Assembly: GCF_027625935.1 (NCBI RefSeq)
Contig: NZ_CP115300.1
Coordinates: 1,860,001 to 1,924,000 of the forward strand
Source of the DNA: Streptomyces camelliae
GTDB lineage: Bacteria; Actinomycetota; Actinomycetes; Streptomycetales; Streptomycetaceae
Direction: 5' to 3'
DNA: 64,000 nucleotides
Shown here: positions 25,449 to 34,785 of the stretch, in pieces
Layout: each line of letters begins with the position of its first letter
Numbering within the stretch: the stretch's first letter is position 1
Notes under the pieces: model-generated
The model's database searches: none
The model's input: only the letters and a program-made list of their open reading frames with translations
What the model was told of the DNA's origin: nothing
Position numbers and translations under genes: made by a program

Positions 25449-28181
25449 TCAGAAGTCGTCGTTCAGGGTGCCGAGGCCGGTCAGGGCGCCCACCGGGTCG
25501 AGGTCCGGGGTGCCGCGGGGCCACCAGTCGTCGTGGCCGGGCTCGGACTCGTAGGCGTACCACAGGCCGTCGCGCCCGAGGCGGAGCTGGACATGACCGT
25601 GCGGGTGGGTGAGGTGGTTGCGCCAGGGGCGGAACGCCGGGAGGTCGGCGGCGAGCAGCAGCGGGCGGGCCCGGTCGAAACGGCCGGCCGGCGGGTCCCA
25701 CGGCTCCTCCAGGACCTCCAGTCCCGCGGAGCCGCCCTGCCGCCAGGCCGCGACGGCACGCGCGAGGTCCGTCGGGGTGCGGCCGACGGCCGTGGCGAGC
25801 GTGGCGTAGAGCGTGCGGGTGGCGGCCGTCAGGCCGGAGCCGGGGCGGGCCGCGGCGAGGCGCACCGCGTCCTGCCACAGGGTCAGCTCCCCCACCGGGT
25901 CCCGGCCGGTGCCGAGCAGCGCGTGCGCCCGGGCGGCGGCGTCGGTCGCGAGCTGGTCCAGCGCGAAGGGGTCCGGACCGCCGGGCGCCGCCGGATACAC
26001 CGGCGGCTGCTCGGGATGCGGCGGCAGCGGCAACGGCGCGGGCAGTGGCGGAAGCGGGCGCGGAGCGAGGGCATCGGTGGCGCGCACGCCCGGCAGCGCC
26101 TGCGGCTGCCGCTCCTGGGCGGCGCGGGCCGCGCGCGCGGCGCTGCGCCGGGACAGCGCGTCGAGCAGGTCCTTCTCGCCCCGGCCGCGCAGCAGGAGCA
26201 GCACGAACGGGTCGGCGTCGAGCAGCCGGGCCGTCTGGTAGCACAGCGCGGCGGCGTGCTTGCAGGGGTGCCCGGCATCAGGACAGCTGCACCGCGGGGC
26301 GAGGTCACCGGGGCCGGGCAGCAGCGGCACACCGCAGTCGGCCAGCGACTGGGGCAGCTCCCTGTCGAGCAGCGCGGCGATGTGCCCCGGCCGGTCGGCG
26401 GCCGCGTCCAGGAAACGCTCCCAGTCCTCGCCCTCCAGCGTGCGGACCCGCACCTGCACCCGGTACGGCCGCGGCCGGCTCCCGCGCACGTACGCCAGCA
26501 CGAGCCCCGGTGTCACGGTGATCGCGTCGACATGCCCCTGGTCGGCATACTCCCGGCCCCGCGCCACCCGCTTGGCATCCAGCGCCCCCTGCTCCAGCGC
26601 ACCCACCCACGCGTTCCCCCACCAGGTCCCGGCGAACGACACGCCTTCCGCGGTGGCCGCACGGGGTGCGAACGCCGGGAAGGTGCGGCGCAGTTCGGTG
26701 TCGCGGTGGGGGGTGGCCATGGTGGCGAGGAGGTACGGGGACGAGGGCGCGGGGTGGCCCGCCTCGGTGGGGTCGGAGGGGACCGCTGAACGGTGCGGGG
26801 ACGGCGACGCGGGGGAAGGCCGGTCCGCTTCGGCGGCGCCGGCCGGGGTGGCGGACAGGAGCAGGGGCACCGACGCGGAGGAAGGACGACCCCGGTCGCC
26901 GAAATCCGTCGGGGACACCGACGCGGACGAAGAACGCTCCCGGTCGGCGAGGTCGGTCGTGATGCCGGACCGAGGTACGGCGGCCACCGGCCCGGGAGAA
27001 GGACGGTCCCCGTCACCGACGTCCGCCGGAGTGGCGGACAGCCGCGCCCGCACCGACGCGGACGAAGAACGCTCCCGGTCGGCGAGGTCGGTCGTGATGC
27101 CGGACCGAGGTACGGCGGCCACCGGCCCGGGAGAAGGACGGTCCCCGTCACCGACGTCCGCCGGAGTGGCGGACAGCCGCGCCCGCACCGACGCGGACGA
27201 AGGACGCTCCCGGTCCGCGGACATGGCGGGAGCGGGGACGGAGGGCGCCCCGTCCGGGTAGGCCTGGCCGGCGGAGCCTGCGTCGGTGTCCGGGGTGCCG
27301 CTCTCGGCCTCCGGGGTGTCGGACCAGGCCGGCATCCGGAAGGCGTTGGTCAGGAAGTGCCGCATGTCATGGGCGGCCTTGACACGGGCGGCCCGGGACT
27401 CCGCCCCGGAGGCAGGCGATGTGCGCGGCACCGGGTCGGCGGAGCCGCCGGTCACAGACGACCCACGCCGGGTACGCGGCTCGGTCGTCCGCTTGCCGCG
27501 TACGGCCGCCTCGCCCGCCTCCGCTTCGGCCCGCGACACCTCCCGCCGGGCCGCCCGCAGCGCTTCCCGGGCCACGTCGCCGGGCCGCCCGCCCGGCACG
27601 ACGGCGGGGCGAGAGGGGGAGGCGGGGTTGCCGTCCTGGGCCGGTGCGCCGGCGCCTGCGTCGGCAGGTGCGGCGTCGGCAGGTGCGGCGTCGGCAGGTG
27701 CGGCGGCGGCAGGTGCGGCGGCGGCAGGTGCGGCGGCGGCAGGTGCGGCGACCGAGGCCCGCAACGCCGCACGCGCCGCGTCGGCGGGCCTCGGCTCGGT
27801 ACGCGCAGCAGATCCCACCGCGGGGTCGGCCGTGCACGGCGGTACGCGCACCGCACCGCCGGGGCTCGACTCGTGGTCGGCCGAGCACTCCATGTCAGCG
27901 TCGCCCGGGGTCTCCGGCGCCGGCACCGCACCACCCGGCCCCGGCTCACCACCGGTCACGCCCTCCGATACGTGGACCCCGCCATCACGGCCCGACTCAC
28001 CGCCCGTCACGGCCTCCCTCACACCCTCCCCCTCCTGGGGCGCAGCCACAGGCGATGTCTCCGCGGGCGTGGCTCCAGGCGCTGTCTCGCGCGCGGCCTC
28101 GGCCCGTGCCCGTGCCGCGCGCAGCGCCTGGCGGGCCGCGTCGGCGGGGCGTGGGGTGGGGTGCTCCGGGGGGAGGGTCAT
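25449..28181 (-). CDS. SWIM zinc-finger protein with long repetitive linker
   Basis: 910 residues, ATG 28181 overlapping the helicase stop (ATGA). The first ~480 residues are low-complexity: Ala/Arg-rich coils, a five-residue Ala/Pro repeat (AAAAP/ADAAP, DNA near 27660-27750) and a 45-residue tandem repeat. The ordered part begins near 485 (RRTFPAFAPRAATAEGVSFA, GTWWGNAWVGALE). The SWIM motif CSCPDAGHPCKH lies near 632 (CxC...CxH), followed by helical DALSRRSAARAARAA and a C-terminal domain ending DLDPVGALTGLGTLNDDF. SWIM fingers bind DNA or proteins and are often paired with SNF2 enzymes in bacteria. Co-translation suggests a two-subunit chromatin- or repair-related machine. Confidence 0.85.
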   Translation of the reverse strand: MTLPPEHPTPRPADAARQALRAARARAEAARETAPGATPAETSPVAAPQEGEGVREAVTGGESGRDGGVHVSEGVTGGEPGPGGAVPAPETPGDADMECSADHESSPGGAVRVPPCTADPAVGSAARTEPRPADAARAALRASVAAPAAAAPAAAAPAAAAPADAAPADAAPADAGAGAPAQDGNPASPSRPAVVPGGRPGDVAREALRAARREVSRAEAEAGEAAVRGKRTTEPRTRRGSSVTGGSADPVPRTSPASGAESRAARVKAAHDMRHFLTNAFRMPAWSDTPEAESGTPDTDAGSAGQAYPDGAPSVPAPAMSADRERPSSASVRARLSATPADVGDGDRPSPGPVAAVPRSGITTDLADRERSSSASVRARLSATPADVGDGDRPSPGPVAAVPRSGITTDLADRERSSSASVSPTDFGDRGRPSSASVPLLLSATPAGAAEADRPSPASPSPHRSAVPSDPTEAGHPAPSSPYLLATMATPHRDTELRRTFPAFAPRAATAEGVSFAGTWWGNAWVGALEQGALDAKRVARGREYADQGHVDAITVTPGLVLAYVRGSRPRPYRVQVRVRTLEGEDWERFLDAAADRPGHIAALLDRELPQSLADCGVPLLPGPGDLAPRCSCPDAGHPCKHAAALCYQTARLLDADPFVLLLLRGRGEKDLLDALSRRSAARAARAAQERQPQALPGVRATDALAPRPLPPLPAPLPLPPHPEQPPVYPAAPGGPDPFALDQLATDAAARAHALLGTGRDPVGELTLWQDAVRLAAARPGSGLTAATRTLYATLATAVGRTPTDLARAVAAWRQGGSAGLEVLEEPWDPPAGRFDRARPLLLAADLPAFRPWRNHLTHPHGHVQLRLGRDGLWYAYESEPGHDDWWPRGTPDLDPVGALTGLGTLNDDF
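26917..27190. repeat. 135-bp in-frame tandem repeat in the SWIM gene
   Basis: Two copies of exactly 135 bp (26917-27051 and 27052-27186) are followed by the start of a third. Each codes a 45-residue unit containing RARLSATPADVGDGDRPSPG and ITTDLADRERSSSAS. The copies are nearly identical at base level, implying recent expansion or ongoing slippage; copy number may differ between strains. Confidence 0.85.
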
Positions 28182-31024
28182 GGGGTCCTCCGGAGGGAGA
28201 CGAGGTCGGACAGCTCGCGGTCGGTCAGTTCCGTGAGGGCCGCCTCGCCGGAGCCGAGGATGGCTTCGGCCAGGGCCCGCTTGGCCGCCAGCATCTCGGC
28301 GATGCGGTCCTCGACCGTGCCCTCGGTGACCAGGCGGTGGACCTGGACGGGCTGGGTCTGGCCGATGCGGTAGGCACGGTCGGTGGCCTGCTCCTCGACG
28401 GCCGGATTCCACCAGCGGTCGAAGTGGATGACATGGCCCGCGCGAGTGAGGTTCAGGCCGGTGCCCGCCGCCTTCAGGGACAGCACCAGGACCGGGGTCT
28501 CGCCGTCCTGGAAACGGTCGACCATGCGCTCGCGCTCCGGCACCGGCGTACCACCGTGCAGGAGGTCCACCGGGATCGCGCGGGCGGACAGGTGGGCCGT
28601 GATGAGCCGGGCCATGCCGACGTACTGGGTGAAGACGAGCGCCGAGCCGTCCTCGGCGAGCAACGTGTCCAACAGCTCGTCCAGCAGGGCGAGTTTGCCT
28701 GAGCGGGCGGACAGGCGGTCCGGACGCGTCTCCTCCTTCAGGTACAGCGCGGGGTGGTCGCAGATCTGTTTCAGGGCGCCCAGCAGCTTCAGGACCAGGC
28801 CCCGGCGGGCGATGCCCTCGGCGGTCTCGATGGCCAGCATCGACTCGCGCACCACCGCCTCGTAGAGGGCGGCTTGTTCGCGGGTCAGCGGCACGGGGTG
28901 GTCGGTCTCGGTCTTGGGCGGCAGCTCGGGGACGATGCCGGGGTCGGACTTCTTGCGGCGCAGCAGGAACGGCCGTACCAGGCGGGCCAGTCGGTCGACG
29001 GCCTCCTGGTCCTCGCCGTTCTCCACCGCGCGGGCGTGCCGGGCGCGGAAGGACTTCAGCGGGCCGAGGAGGCCGGGGGTGGTCCAGTCGAGCAGGGCCC
29101 ACAGTTCCGAGAGATTGTTCTCCACCGGGGTGCCGGTGAGGGCCACGCGCGCGGGGGCCGGGATCGTGCGCAGCGCCTTGGCCGTGGCCGAGTAGGGGTT
29201 CTTCACGTGCTGGGCCTCGTCGGCGACGACCATGCCCCAGGGCTGCTCGGCGAGCCGCGCGGCCGTCGAGCGCATCGTGCCGTACGTCGTGAGGACGAAG
29301 CCGCCCGCCAGGCCGTCCAGGGTGCGGTCCTGGCCGTGGAAGCGGCGGACGGGGACGCCGGGCGCGAACCGGGCGATCTCCCGCTGCCAGTTGCCGAGCA
29401 GGGACGCCGGACAGACGACGAGGGTGGGCTCGGTGCGGGCCCGTTTCAGGTGCAGGGCGATGAGGGTGACGGTCTTGCCGAGGCCCATGTCGTCGGCGAG
29501 GCAGCCGCCGAGGCCGAGGGAGGTCATGAGGTCGAGCCAGGCGAGCCCGCGCAGCTGGTAGTCGCGGAGGGTGGCGGCCAGCCCCGCGGGCGGGTCCGCC
29601 GGGTGCAGGCCCGCCGTGAGGCGGTCGCGCAGGGTGGCCAGGGCGCCGACGGGGACCGCTTCGACGCTCTCGCCGTCGACCTCGGCGGTGCCGGTGAGCG
29701 CCACGGACAGCGCGTCGACCGGGTCGAGGAGGCCCAGTTCGCGTTTGCGGGCCTTGCGGACCAGCGCCGGGTCGACGAGGACCCAGCGGTCCCGGAGCCG
29801 TACGACCGGACGGTGGGCCTCGGCGAGGGTGTCCATCTCGGCGTCGCTGAGCGGGTCGCCGCCGAGCGCCAGCTGCCAGCGGAACTGGAGCAGGTCCTCG
29901 CTCTCGAAGAACCCGGTGCCGTCGGTCGCCGAGCCGGGCGCCGGGCGGACCACGGCGGCGGCCGTCAGATCGCGGGCGAGATCGCGCGGCCAGTGCACGG
30001 CGACGCCGGCGGCGGCCAGCCGGGCGGCCGCGGCGCCGAGCAGCTCGCCCAGCTCCTCCTCGGACAGGGCGAGCACGTCGGGCACGTCCTGCTCGGCGAG
30101 CCGGTCCAGGGGCGCCCACACGCGGGCCGCGCGCCGTACGGCGAGGGCGGCGTCCACACGCGCGCGGGGACCGAACGCCGCATCGGCCTCCCCCGCCCAC
30201 AGGGCCGCCGCGTCGGCCACGAGGGTGGGGTCGGCGAGGCTGTGCACCTGCACGATCGCCGCCCCCGCGGCCCGCGCGCCCTCGTCGGCACCGGTGTCGA
30301 AGACGTCGTACGCGGCCAGGTCCAGGCGCAGCGAGATCCGCACGCCCGCGTCCATGCCGGCGGCGACCTCGGCCGCCCACGCGTGGGCCTGGGGCAGGGC
30401 CACGGGCTCCCGGGCGGCGAAGGGCCGGCCGGCGGTGTACGGGGCGGCGGGGGTGCGGGGCAGGGTGTCGGCGACCGCGTCCAGGAAGGAGCGGACGAGG
30501 GCTTCCGGCTCGGGCAGCCGCAGCGGGCCGGGGCCGGTGAGCGGCACGGCGTGGCCCTCCGGGGGCAGGGCCGCGGCCACCGCGCGCAGGTGGGCGATGT
30601 CGTCCGGCTCCAGCGGGCCGGCCCGCCAGGCGTCGTGGCCGGCCGGGGTCAGGCCCGGCAGCAGCCGGCCGCGGGCGACGAGCCGCAGCGCGTGCAGTGC
30701 GGCGGCGCCCCAACAGGCCGTCGCCGGGTGGGCGGCCGGGTCGCGGCGGGCCCGGACCAGCAGGGGCAGGGCCGTGCCGAGCGGCAGGGTCAGCGCGGCG
30801 ACCTGCCGGCGGCGCACGCCCCCGCCATGGCGTCGTACGACGGTCAGCTCGTCGGGGTCGCCGGGGCCGGGCAGCGGGCCGCCGTCCGGGTCCCAGAAGG
30901 CGATGCGGCCCTCGCGCGGCAGGGGCGCGGGCAGATAGACGGAGGCGAGGCGCGAGGGGACCGGGCTCCCGATCTCCCCGGAGCCCTGCGTGCGCGCGGC
31001 CACCGCGGCCGTGCCTGCGCTCAT
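28178..31024 (-). CDS. SNF2-family DEAD/H helicase
   Basis: 948 residues from ATG 31024. The N-terminal ~450 residues are a bacterial SNF2-associated domain (SPVPSRLASVYLPAPLPREG). The ATPase core begins near 495: LRDYQLRGLAWLDLM, Walker A DDMGLGKTVTLIA near 515, DEAQ box VVADEAQHVKNP near 600, and TGTPVENNLSELW. Lobe 2 contains ALVFTQYVGMARLI, LSLKAAGTGLNLTRA, VIHFDRWWNPAVEEQ and DRAYRIGQTQPV. These are complete SNF2 motifs, so the enzyme should be an active DNA translocase. It is translated in tandem with the SWIM protein. Related pairs are widespread in actinobacteria with unclear function. Confidence 0.9.
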   Translation of the reverse strand: MSAGTAAVAARTQGSGEIGSPVPSRLASVYLPAPLPREGRIAFWDPDGGPLPGPGDPDELTVVRRHGGGVRRRQVAALTLPLGTALPLLVRARRDPAAHPATACWGAAALHALRLVARGRLLPGLTPAGHDAWRAGPLEPDDIAHLRAVAAALPPEGHAVPLTGPGPLRLPEPEALVRSFLDAVADTLPRTPAAPYTAGRPFAAREPVALPQAHAWAAEVAAGMDAGVRISLRLDLAAYDVFDTGADEGARAAGAAIVQVHSLADPTLVADAAALWAGEADAAFGPRARVDAALAVRRAARVWAPLDRLAEQDVPDVLALSEEELGELLGAAAARLAAAGVAVHWPRDLARDLTAAAVVRPAPGSATDGTGFFESEDLLQFRWQLALGGDPLSDAEMDTLAEAHRPVVRLRDRWVLVDPALVRKARKRELGLLDPVDALSVALTGTAEVDGESVEAVPVGALATLRDRLTAGLHPADPPAGLAATLRDYQLRGLAWLDLMTSLGLGGCLADDMGLGKTVTLIALHLKRARTEPTLVVCPASLLGNWQREIARFAPGVPVRRFHGQDRTLDGLAGGFVLTTYGTMRSTAARLAEQPWGMVVADEAQHVKNPYSATAKALRTIPAPARVALTGTPVENNLSELWALLDWTTPGLLGPLKSFRARHARAVENGEDQEAVDRLARLVRPFLLRRKKSDPGIVPELPPKTETDHPVPLTREQAALYEAVVRESMLAIETAEGIARRGLVLKLLGALKQICDHPALYLKEETRPDRLSARSGKLALLDELLDTLLAEDGSALVFTQYVGMARLITAHLSARAIPVDLLHGGTPVPERERMVDRFQDGETPVLVLSLKAAGTGLNLTRAGHVIHFDRWWNPAVEEQATDRAYRIGQTQPVQVHRLVTEGTVEDRIAEMLAAKRALAEAILGSGEAALTELTDRELSDLVSLRRTP

Positions 31025-31121
31025 ACGTCCTGCCACCTCCCGCCCGTGTACCGGATCAGACGTCTTCGACTGTACGGGCGGGGTCTGACAATCGGCCCCG
31101 GACACCGGCCGGGGCCCGGCG

Positions 31122-31703
31122 TCACGGCACCGTGCGCGAGACGACGTACACCATCGGGTTGGCCGGGTCGTGCATGTTCACGACCACGTCCTGGGTGGGC
31201 GCCGGGTTCTTCTGCTCGTGGGTGAGGCCCCACCAGGGGCCGGTGCCGGTGAAGTGCCAGCCGCTGACCTTCTGGTCGCGGGCGCTGACGGTGATGTCGC
31301 CCTTCTTCAGCTCGTCCTGGCGGGCGCCCATGGACTGCAGGAAGGCGTCCAGGCCGGCCGCGTTGGTGCGGAACTGCACGTAGAGGCGGCTGGTCTTCCA
31401 GTTGTTCGTCTCGTAGGCGGCGACGGAGTCGGCGGGGTGCGGAACGGTCACCTGGTAGAGGCGGCGCTGCACCTTCGACGGCCAGCCCGGGGTGAGGCCG
31501 GTCGCCGCGTACTTCGACTCCTTGTCCTTGCCGCTGTTGCGGCTCTGGTTGGCGGAGATCACCAGGTAGCCGGCCGGGACGCCGATCAGCAGGACGATGA
31601 TCAGCAGGGTCAGCGCCCGGCGCCTGGCCTTGTGCCGCGGGTCCTCGGCGGGCCGCCGCGGCTCGTCCGGCGGGCCGCCCTGGTGGGGCAGCGACGGGGT
31701 CAT
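31122..31703 (-). CDS. Single-pass membrane protein of unknown function
   Basis: 193 residues, ATG 31703 overlapping the ROK gene stop by 4 nt. A charged, Pro-rich cytoplasmic start (PPDEPRRPAEDPRHKARRRA) is followed by one membrane helix (LTLLIIVLLIGVPAGYLVI) and an external domain. That domain has WPSKVQRRLYQVTVPHPADS, RLYVQFRTNAAGLDAFLQSM and a GWHFTGTGPWWGL loop rich in Trp. No known domain recognised. The overlap implies co-expression with the sugar kinase-like gene. Confidence 0.65.
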   Translation of the reverse strand: MTPSLPHQGGPPDEPRRPAEDPRHKARRRALTLLIIVLLIGVPAGYLVISANQSRNSGKDKESKYAATGLTPGWPSKVQRRLYQVTVPHPADSVAAYETNNWKTSRLYVQFRTNAAGLDAFLQSMGARQDELKKGDITVSARDQKVSGWHFTGTGPWWGLTHEQKNPAPTQDVVVNMHDPANPMVYVVSRTVP

Positions 31704-32845
31704 ACGGTGTCCCGGTCGCGGCGGGCCTGGGCGTAGCGCTCGTAGCGCTCGTAGCGCTCCACCCGGCGGCGCTTGGCGCGGCGGAACCGGCGCGCGACCA
31801 GCCGGGCGAGGTCGGCGGCGCCGACCATGCCGGCCTCGGGGCCGAGCTGGGCGCGGGTGATGCGGGCCTCGGGGCGGTAGCCGCGGCCGGTGAGGTGGCG
31901 CTTGAAGGCGTCCCGGGCGGGGCCGATGAGCAGGTCGTCGGCGGCCGAGACACCGCCGCCGATGACGAAGCAGGAGGGGTCGAGGGCGGCGGCGAGGTTG
32001 GCGATGCCGACGCCGAGCCACTGGCCGATGTCCTGGAGCAGTTCCACGCACATGGCGTCGCCGTCACGGGCCAGCTCGGTGATCATCGGGCCGGTGATGT
32101 CGTCGATGTTGCCCTTGACGTGCTCGATGATTCCGTAGGCGACCGGGGAGTCGGCGGCGGCCAGCTCCTTGGCCTCGCGGACCAGGGCGTTGCCGGAGCT
32201 GTACTGCTCCCAGCAGCCGCGGTTGCCGCACGGGCAGCGGTGCCCGCCGGGCACGACCTGCATGTGGCCGAACTCGCCCGCGACGCCGTACTTGCCGCGC
32301 TTGACCTGGCCGTCCTCCAGGATGGCGCCGCCGATGCCGGTGCCGAGCGTGATCATGACGAGGTGGTCCTCGCCGCGCCCCGCGCCGAAACGCCACTCCG
32401 CCCAGGCGGCGGTGTTGGCGTCGTTGTCCACGAGGACCGGCACGGACAGCCGGCCGCTCAGGCGGTCGCGCAGCGGCTCGTTGCGCCAGGACAGGTGGGG
32501 GGCGAACAGGACGCGGTTGCGGTCGGCGTCGACCCAGCCGGCGGCGCCGATGCCGACCGCGTGCACGTCGTGCCGGTCGGACAGGTCCAGGACCAGTTCG
32601 ACGATGGTGTCCTCGACGACCTTGGGGCTCTTGGACTTGTCCGGGGTCTCCGTGCGGAGCTTCTCCAGGATGTTGCCGTCGGCGTCCACGACGCCCGCCA
32701 TGACCTTGGTGCCGCCGATGTCGATCCCCACCGTGGGCACCCGGGGTGCGGTCAGGTGGGAGCGGCGCTCGCGGGTGCCGACGGTACGCAGGACCGGGGC
32801 GCGGCGGGAGCCGATGGGGGCGGTGAGGTCGCGGTAGGTGCTCAT
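31700..32845 (-). CDS. ROK-family sugar kinase (glucokinase-like)
   Basis: 381 residues. ATP-binding DIGGTKVMAG near residue 40, substrate loop DNDANTAAWAEWRFGAG near 142, GTGIGGAI, and the ROK zinc motif GHRCPCGNRGCWEQY near 200. No winged helix is present, so it is an enzyme rather than a ROK repressor. The first 35 residues are extra and basic, and the C-terminus carries a small VERYERYERYAQARR repeat. It phosphorylates glucose or a related hexose using ATP. The sugar ABC genes lie 132 bp upstream on the same strand and may be in the same operon. Confidence 0.85.
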   Translation of the reverse strand: MSTYRDLTAPIGSRRAPVLRTVGTRERRSHLTAPRVPTVGIDIGGTKVMAGVVDADGNILEKLRTETPDKSKSPKVVEDTIVELVLDLSDRHDVHAVGIGAAGWVDADRNRVLFAPHLSWRNEPLRDRLSGRLSVPVLVDNDANTAAWAEWRFGAGRGEDHLVMITLGTGIGGAILEDGQVKRGKYGVAGEFGHMQVVPGGHRCPCGNRGCWEQYSSGNALVREAKELAAADSPVAYGIIEHVKGNIDDITGPMITELARDGDAMCVELLQDIGQWLGVGIANLAAALDPSCFVIGGGVSAADDLLIGPARDAFKRHLTGRGYRPEARITRAQLGPEAGMVGAADLARLVARRFRRAKRRRVERYERYERYAQARRDRDTV

Positions 32846-32977
32846 CGGGCTCGATTCTGCCGCACGCTCACGCTGAGTGCTGCGCGGGGCAGGGGGAGGG
32901 GGTGCGCGATCGTCGCCGGGTGCGGGTGCGGCGTGGTTTCACGCGGCGGAGCCGCATGTCGGCACAGCCCCGCACCC

Positions 32978-33748
32978 TTAGCTGCGTTGCAGTTCATGGC
33001 GTAGCGCGTCCAGGTCGGATCCCCCGGCCATCTGCTGGGTCAGCTCGTCCAGCGTGATCTCGTCCCGTGTGTGATTGCCCACCATCGTGCCACGCCTCAG
33101 CAGTACGAAACGATCGCCCACCAAGTACGCGTGATGCGGGTTATGGGTGATCAAGACAACGCCCAGGCCCTCGTCCCGTGCTGCGGCCACATACTTCAGC
33201 ACCACCCCGGACTGCTTCACCCCCAGCGCCGCCGTCGGCTCGTCCAGGACCAGGACCTTCGCGCCGAAGCGGACCGCGCGGGCGATGGCCACGCACTGGC
33301 GTTCGCCGCCGGAGAGGGTCCCGATGGGCTGGTCGACGTCGCGCAGGTCGATGCCCATGCGCAGCAGGGCCTCGCGGGTGGTGCGGCGCATGAGGTCGGT
33401 GTCCAGGCGCTTGAAGGGTCCCTTGCCCTTGCGGGGCTCGGAGCCGAGGAAGAAGTTGCGCCACACCGGCATGAGGGGGACCACCGCCAGGTCCTGGTAG
33501 ACCGTGGCGATACCCCGGTCCAGGGCCTCCCGCGGGGAGGAGAGGGTCGTCTCCTCCCCCTCGATGCGCAACGTGCCGCCGTCGTGCCGGTGCAGGCCCG
33601 CGACGATCTTGATCAGGGTGGACTTGCCGGCTCCGTTGTCGCCGAGGACGCAGGTGATCTCGCCGGGGTGGACCTCCAGCGAGACGCCTTCCAGGGCGCG
33701 GACGGTGCCGTAGTGCTTGCTGACGTCGGTCAGCTCGACGAGAGTCAC
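32978..33748 (-). CDS. Sugar ABC transporter, ATP-binding protein
   Basis: 256 residues from GTG 33748, overlapping the permease stop (GTGA). Walker [10 protein letters not shown], signature TLSGGERQ and Walker [12 protein letters not shown] are intact; the H-loop region reads [13 protein letters not shown]. It is a single nucleotide-binding domain, not the double RbsA/XylG type, so it should work as a homodimer. It belongs to the CUT2-like class together with the adjacent permease and binding protein. Confidence 0.88.
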   Translation of the reverse strand: MTLVELTDVSKHYGTVRALEGVSLEVHPGEITCVLGDNGAGKSTLIKIVAGLHRHDGGTLRIEGEETTLSSPREALDRGIATVYQDLAVVPLMPVWRNFFLGSEPRKGKGPFKRLDTDLMRRTTREALLRMGIDLRDVDQPIGTLSGGERQCVAIARAVRFGAKVLVLDEPTAALGVKQSGVVLKYVAAARDEGLGVVLITHNPHHAYLVGDRFVLLRRGTMVGNHTRDEITLDELTQQMAGGSDLDALRHELQRS

Positions 33749-34785
33749 GTGGTCGCCTCCGCGCGCTTCTTGACCCAGGCGTTGAGCAGGGTCGCGAGGA
33801 GCAGCATCGCTCCGAGGAAGAACTTGAACCAGTCGGGATTCCACTCGGCGAAGACGATGCCCTTGCTCGTCATGCCGAACAGGAGGGCGCCCACCGCCGA
33901 TCCGATCGCGCTGCCGTAGCCGCCGGTGATCAGGCAGCCGCCGATGACGGCCGCGATGATGTAGATCAGCTCGTTGCCGACGCCCTCCCCGGACTGGACG
34001 GAGTCGAACGAGAAGAGCAGGTGCTGGCCGGAGATCCAGGCGCCGAACGCCACGCCCATGTAGAGGCCGGTCTTGGTCCTGGCGACGGGGACGCCGACGG
34101 CGCGGGCCGCGTCCTCGTTGCCGCCGACGGCGAAGATCCAGTTGCCGGCGCGGGTGCGCAGCAGGATCCAGGAGGCCACGGCCACCAGGGCGAGCCACCA
34201 CAGGATCGTGACCTTGAAGCCGACCCCGCCGATCGTGAAGGTCGAGGCGAAGACGGCGTGGGCGGAGGGGAAGCCCTCCATGTCGCCGATGGTCTTCGTC
34301 GACACCGTGCCGTCGATCAGCTTGGTGAAACCGAGGTTCAGGCCGGTCAGCATCAGGAAGGTGCCGAGCGTGATGATGAAGCTGGGCAGCTTGGTGCGGG
34401 TGAGCATGAAGCCGTTGAAGGCGCCGATGGCCAGGGTGACCAGCAGGGACACGCCCACACCGACCCAGGTGTTCGCCGTCATCTGGTAGCTGAACATCGA
34501 GGAGACCAGCGCCGAGGACGTCACCAGGACGCCGGCCGACAGGTCGAACTCGCCGCCGATCATCAGCAGCGCGACCGGTACGGCCATGATGCCGATGGTG
34601 GAGGAGGCGTACAGGACGGTGCTGAGGCTGGCGGCGTGGAGGAAACCGTCGGCGGCGAAGGCGAAGACACCGAAGACGGCGAGCGCGCCGACGACCGAGC
34701 CCAGCTCCGGCCGGGCGAGCAGCTTCTTCAGCGGCGAGGTCTGCAGAATCCTTTCATCAACCGCTTTGTCCATGGCGGTGCTCAT
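33745..34785 (-). CDS. Sugar ABC transporter, permease (RbsC/XylH type)
   Basis: 346 residues, ATG 34785 overlapping the binding-protein stop. About ten membrane helices; the BPD_transp_2 signatures [39 protein letters not shown] and [16 protein letters not shown] are clear. The EFDLS...G loop is typical of pentose/inositol-type CUT2 permeases. Confidence 0.87.
   Translation of the reverse strand: MSTAMDKAVDERILQTSPLKKLLARPELGSVVGALAVFGVFAFAADGFLHAASLSTVLYASSTIGIMAVPVALLMIGGEFDLSAGVLVTSSALVSSMFSYQMTANTWVGVGVSLLVTLAIGAFNGFMLTRTKLPSFIITLGTFLMLTGLNLGFTKLIDGTVSTKTIGDMEGFPSAHAVFASTFTIGGVGFKVTILWWLALVAVASWILLRTRAGNWIFAVGGNEDAARAVGVPVARTKTGLYMGVAFGAWISGQHLLFSFDSVQSGEGVGNELIYIIAAVIGGCLITGGYGSAIGSAVGALLFGMTSKGIVFAEWNPDWFKFFLGAMLLLATLLNAWVKKRAEATT

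Noticed and set aside
26917..27190. Possible CRISPR-like array from regularly spaced repeats
   Set aside because: The unit is 135 bp with no spacers, lies in frame inside a coding gene and translates as a 45-residue protein repeat.
28754..31225. An 823-codon plus-strand open frame opposite the SNF2 gene
   Set aside because: Antisense shadow. Sequence is Gly/Arg/Gln-rich low complexity, whereas all helicase motifs lie on the minus strand.
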